Origin: Mauremys mutica
Taxonomy: Eukaryota; Chordata; Testudines; Geoemydidae
DNA length: 64,000 bases
NCBI RefSeq assembly: GCF_020497125.1
Contig: NC_059072.1
Location: 73,353,697 to 73,417,696, forward strand
Direction: 5' to 3'
Shown piece by piece: positions 59,743 to 64,000 of this stretch. The notes beneath the pieces were generated by a model that was not told the origin of the DNA, did no database searches, and was given only the letters and a program-made list of their open reading frames with translations. Both the position numbers and the translations under genes were made by a program. Numbering within the stretch: the first letter of the stretch is position 1; each line of letters begins with the position of its first letter.

Positions 59743-59994
59743 TCATTTATTTTTATCCTCCTCACCCAAACTGTCAAAATCTTCTGGTTCTCCTCCACCT
59801 ACAGCAGCAGCTTTATCTAGGTAGCACTTGGTGAATACTGAGCTTCTCCTCTCACACCCCATCCCTATGAAGAGGTTCCCCATATTCACTTCTCTTCCTG
59901 GTAGGAAGGGGAGCCGAAGTTGGTCAGTTATCTTCTCTCCCAACGTAAGGGTGAGGTGTAATCCTTGCACAGCTCTTTGCTCTACCCAACACAC
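59743..59994 (-). other. Coding-like relic of unknown origin
   Basis: An open frame whose last 70 codons look protein-like: LTLTLGEKITDQLRLPFLPG, NMGNLFIGMG, then a charged tail GGGEPEDFDSLGEEDKNK before the stop. AATAAA follows within 20 bp of the stop on the same strand. Upstream (to about 60260) coding-like pieces continue in other frames. I do not recognise the protein. It may be a processed pseudogene or part of a decayed transposon. Confidence 0.35.
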
Positions 59995-62900
59995 ACAGGT
60001 GTTTTGCTCACTGCCTAACTCTTCTTAGTTTAAACCATTTGTTTGCTGCCTCTGCTTTCCACATTTATGTCTATTGTTTTCATTCAAATTTCCTTCTTTT
60101 GCCTTTACAGCATCTTTCATTGAAAAGTTATCCTAATGTTTCCAGGATAGCGCCTCGTCTTTCTTGCCATTTTTCTTGCTTCTTCAACACTTTCGGGATG
60201 TTTCTCATTTTGCCCCTGACTGATCTTGATCAATTTCAATATCTGGGTGGGGCAGAGCCAGGGTCTCCCAGTTAGGTGCACTAAGCAGGTAAATTCCAGA
60301 GTACCTGGATCGTGGGTGGGGGCTTAATGGAACATTCTGAATACTGCTCTTCAATTTTTGCCAAAGTTGGGGCATGGAGGCAAAGATTCAGAAAGGAAAA
60401 GAGGAAGAGAGGAGGGACAATGACTGGAGTTGGTGAATCTAGAAACAAAGGGATTATGGGGAAGAAGGGTAGGGACAATGGTAAAAAAAAAACCAATCAG
60501 CAGAAATTTAAAACATCTGAGTTTTAAGCTGTAAAATGCATAGTGTGTTGGTATCACTGGACTATGTAGGGGTTGTGAAGGTGTGCTGCTATACCCAGTT
60601 CATACTGGGTCAAGTAGCTATATTCCCAAGGCAGATTCCACCCTGGGAGCTCCTGCAATGCCTCTTAGAGCCTATGTGGCTGAGGAACAGGCTCATGAAC
60701 ATCAGGTCTGGAGCCAGTAAAATTCTGGATAAGTCAAAGTAAATAAGATATCTGAGGGGTTCAGATACTACAGTGATAGATCTATGTAACAATTTACATA
60801 CAGATTTAAAATACCTGCAAGAAAGATGCTTTCACAATTCTCCCTTCACTAAACCATTAAATATATTACGTGTTTTTACTGAGTGTTCACTATTAACTCC
60901 AAGTCTGAAAGAAAGTCAAACACAAAAAAAGGATGTGTAGTTTGTAATAGTCTGTGTGTAAAGTGCTTGGCAATCTTCTGGAAGAAGGGCACAATATTAT
61001 TATAATATTATGACCTGAGCTTCCTGTTCTTGCCTTACAATTATTAGACTAGTAAAATTTAATCTCTGTACAGATTTATAGTCATGTGAACACTAACATG
61101 ACTAGTCCTGTGGGACAGGCACCGCCTCTGTGGGTTCACTCCCCAAACCAACCCTTCCCCCTAATCCCTCCTCTGCGTCGGGCAGGAGAAATGTATGTTT
61201 GCCTTGGCCAGGGCCCAGTGATGGGCTAATCCAGCCCTGGATGTGTCAGTCCATTTGGAACCTTCCCATGACCCAATAGAGGTCAGGACCCACTGTTTGG
61301 AAACTGACCAAAAGCAGTTAAGGCAAAAGCCTCTCATGACAGATGCTGAAAGTAATGACATTTGGAAAAGTGTCAATACCACCATTAGTTCCATTGTAAA
61401 GACTAAAAATAATACAGATACTTAATGCACGACATGACATTGTAACATTTATGAAGCTTGAGTTGACTTCAAAAGTCAGAGGTTTTCCCATTGGTTCTGA
61501 AAATAATTTAAAAAGTAGTATTCTCATTATAATATGAGGAGTGCTCACTGATGCAACACATTTTTATTTATTTAAATTATTTAAACAGATTATAGTAAAT
61601 TTAGGATTTAACATGTCATAATTTCAAATTTAATTTTAAACAGTTTTAAAAGAAATGTATTTAATTCAAATAAAACATTTAAATAAAAACAATTTTTTAA
61701 AATTATTAATTTGTATTCACTTTGCCTTCAGGGTATGATACAATGCACACATTTTTTGCATAACTCTTAATCTATGTGCTTGTTTTTCCACCTTTTTTAT
61801 TTTACTCTTGACCATTTGGTTGTTGAATATTCTTTTGGCAGCAACAGTTGTAATCCTTTTAACATTACCTATGGTAGGCAGCTTATGTTTGCCTGATTCC
61901 TTATTTTGGCACTAGGAATTATTTTTAAAACCTTAAAGAACAGTGCTAATATCTGGTGAGTTTTACTTTGTTTTGTTTACAAAGAAGAACACATACAAAT
62001 AATTTACCCTCCTATCTGGAAAAGACTTGCCTAACTAAGCTTCTGTTTACATTACACTTTCTTTCCTGATGATAATACTATTGCAGACATGGTACTTAAG
62101 TTTAATTATTAATTGCACACTTGCCCCTTTTACAACTACATGCCAAAGCCCTTATCTTGCTAACACTTATGCACAAGATAAACTTTTTGTACTGAGTAGT
62201 CCATATATAAAGTGAGTTCATCTCTGTGTAAAGTTACTCATTGTGTTTGCTAGATAGGAGCCCAAGACCTCTTCCAATCGATGAAAACAGAAGGGTCCCA
62301 ATGACAGTGAGAGATGAACTTCATAATTAAAAAGAAAAAAAAAAAGAAAAACTTCCCATAAAGGCCTGTATTTGTACTTCTAAAGGTTAGTCTTACACAC
62401 ATGGAGATTAAAGCGACTTCATATTAAACATGGACTGTTGGTACACCTAACAAACTTCTGTACCTCACATGAGAGTAATGGCTACAGAGGACTGAAGACT
62501 GCAAGCTTTCAACATTATTTATGATATAAGTGGCACAAACAGGACAGAGTAACTTTACATCATCAAATTTCCCCTGTCAAACACAAGAAAAGCATGAGAG
62601 TCAGAAAAAGATGTGCCAATTTATTTAAAACATCCTGTGTTACAATTAGCACCAAAATGGGAGATGAACTTTTCACATCCTAGAGCAGGAAGAAGATATA
62701 CTTAGAGACACTTCAAATACATATCCCCAGTATTTGTACAGAAAGTAAAATGTAAACATGTTTTAGATTACCTTAAATGGAATTTCCTCTTTGCTTTTGT
62801 TTTCAAAACTCAATACTGAGAGCAGAGAAGGTAAAACAAAACCAAACCCACCGCTTCTCAGACATGTAAAATACTTTCTCCAAGTGGCCCATAGATGGTG

Positions 62901-63308
62901 ATGTGGTACCTCTCAGCTCAACAATATTTGACACTTTACAAATGCTTGTAAACTTTACCTCAGGTAGGCTAACAATTTAAAAACTGTTAATACAAAGGAC
63001 AGATTCATAAATTATTGGCTAAATGCTCTAAACTTTTTTCTGAAAAAAGTGGTATGTAGTAATTTTTTTAAGTAGATACAAAATATGCTGCTCAGCAAGC
63101 ATTTTATGAAAACAATATTGAAATGCTGAATCACTGTTTCAGCACACACTAGCAATATAAACACATGTTTATGGGTATACTATGCAAAAAATCAACCCAC
63201 TTTTTATTTCATGTAATAAATGTTTCTATACATATAAACATAGTAGTCATATGCATTTGTATGCATATAAACAAAGTTGAGTCAAACACTGCATTTAACT
63301 GATCCACA

Positions 63309-63727
63309 CCTATAATTATTATTTACATTGAAAGATAACTATATACCCTCTGTCAAATAGAGATGATGATCTCACTATTGTATATTGCAGAATCATGGTG
63401 GTAATAGGGCACCTTTGACCACCTACCTCATCTGGCCTCTGTCCATCAATTCATCTCCACAACACTTATTCTAACATTCCAAAACTCATGGGCAGCTTCA
63501 AGCAGCATGATTCTTTTTATTTTAACTGCAGCTACTTGAAGCTGCTCATGAGTTTTTTTAATGTTAGAATAAGTGCTGTGGAGATGAATTGGTGGGCAGA
63601 GACCAGATGAGGTAGGTGGTCAAAGATGCCCTGTTACCATCATGATTCTGCAATATATAATAGTGAGATCATCTCTATTTGACAGAGGGGTGTATAGTTA
63701 TCTTTCAATGTAAATAATAATTATAGG
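63309..63727. repeat. Large inverted repeat, ~193-bp arms
   Basis: Bases 63309-63502 are repeated inverted at 63535-63727 with a few substitutions and indels. Outer ends are CCTATAATTATTATTTACAT and its complement; inner ends are GCAGCTTCAAG and CTTGAAGCTGC. The spacer is 32 bp. No coding capacity and no recognised family. Confidence 0.85.
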
Positions 63728-64000
63728 TATGTATATATTCTATGTATTTCTTCTCTCCAACAAAATATGGATGTTTTGCCTCACACAGTTACTCCTGCCA
63801 AAGGTCCCAGCAATAGGCAAGATTTGGTCCTGGTCAGTGTCAGCTTTTCCTGTATGAGAATGTCATAGTCATAGTTCAGGACAACTGCACCTGTATTTCC
63901 CCTCTGTGGTCCAGCAGAGTACCAAAGTTTTAGGTTTCTAGCTCCTAAGTTGTCACCTCTCTTCGGCAGAGAATCATGCCTATTTCCCTCTTGAATGTGG

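Larger units (their letters stand above)
55153..64000 (-). other. Upstream intron, no further exon found
   Basis: The expected previous exon (ending about EELLQNEVNRQ) was looked for on the minus strand and not found, so this intron is at least 8.8 kb long. It holds several repeats, listed separately, and a coding-like unknown at 59743-59994. Unassigned parts: 55250-55850, 56100-57440, 60310-63300. Confidence 0.65.

Noticed and set aside
55153..64000. Search for the preceding ankyrin exons of PPP1R12A
   Set aside because: No minus-strand stretch resembling the residues before 163 with a donor of the needed phase was found; probably to the right of the window.
1..64000. tRNA, rRNA, CRISPR array or bacterial operon signals
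   Set aside because: None seen; introns, splice sites and vertebrate repeats show a nuclear animal genome.

Overview
The window is a piece of an amniote nuclear genome, most likely a turtle. One host gene is visible: the middle of PPP1R12A (MYPT1, the myosin phosphatase targeting subunit), on the minus strand. It is spread over about 55 kb. Fifteen coding exons can be placed to the base from splice signals, reading phase and protein similarity. They run from the later ankyrin repeats (exon at 54993-55152, about human residue 163) to an exon cut by the left window edge that carries the Thr853-type ROCK site (1-114). The exon at 4060-4150 carries the Thr696-type ROCK site. The N-terminal exons (right) and the C-terminal leucine-zipper exons (left) lie outside. 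The 8.8 kb at 55153-64000 is intron as far as I can see.

Layout, left to right (the gene runs right to left): exons for about human residues 608-864 (1-14643), the phase-matched exons at 14467-14643, 15083-15250 and 18734-18856, a long intron filled by a DIRS-like retrotransposon (20211-29453), exons for residues 414-517 (30244-31526), a candidate extra exon (31906-32022), the acidic and linker exons (37622-43522), and two ankyrin exons (51527-51671 and 54993-55152).

Everything else is intron, rich in mobile DNA typical of turtle genomes. There are two related hAT elements of about 2.9 kb in opposite orientation, each with broken BED-finger transposase and 8-bp target duplications. There is a nested DIRS tyrosine-recombinase retrotransposon with inverted ends and an internal complementary region. 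The rest includes several non-autonomous TIR elements, CR1 and older LINE remnants, Penelope/SINE-like palindromic elements, and a large inverted repeat near the right edge.

The most interesting observations are two. First, an in-frame, phase 0-0, 117-bp open exon candidate repeats the PASWR-GLRKTG motif of the next exon. Second, the two inverted hAT copies flank exactly the three symmetric-phase exons, two of which correspond to segments known to vary among MYPT1 isoforms; this could favour skipping or circularisation. Family names of repeats rest on recognition from memory, not on a database search.
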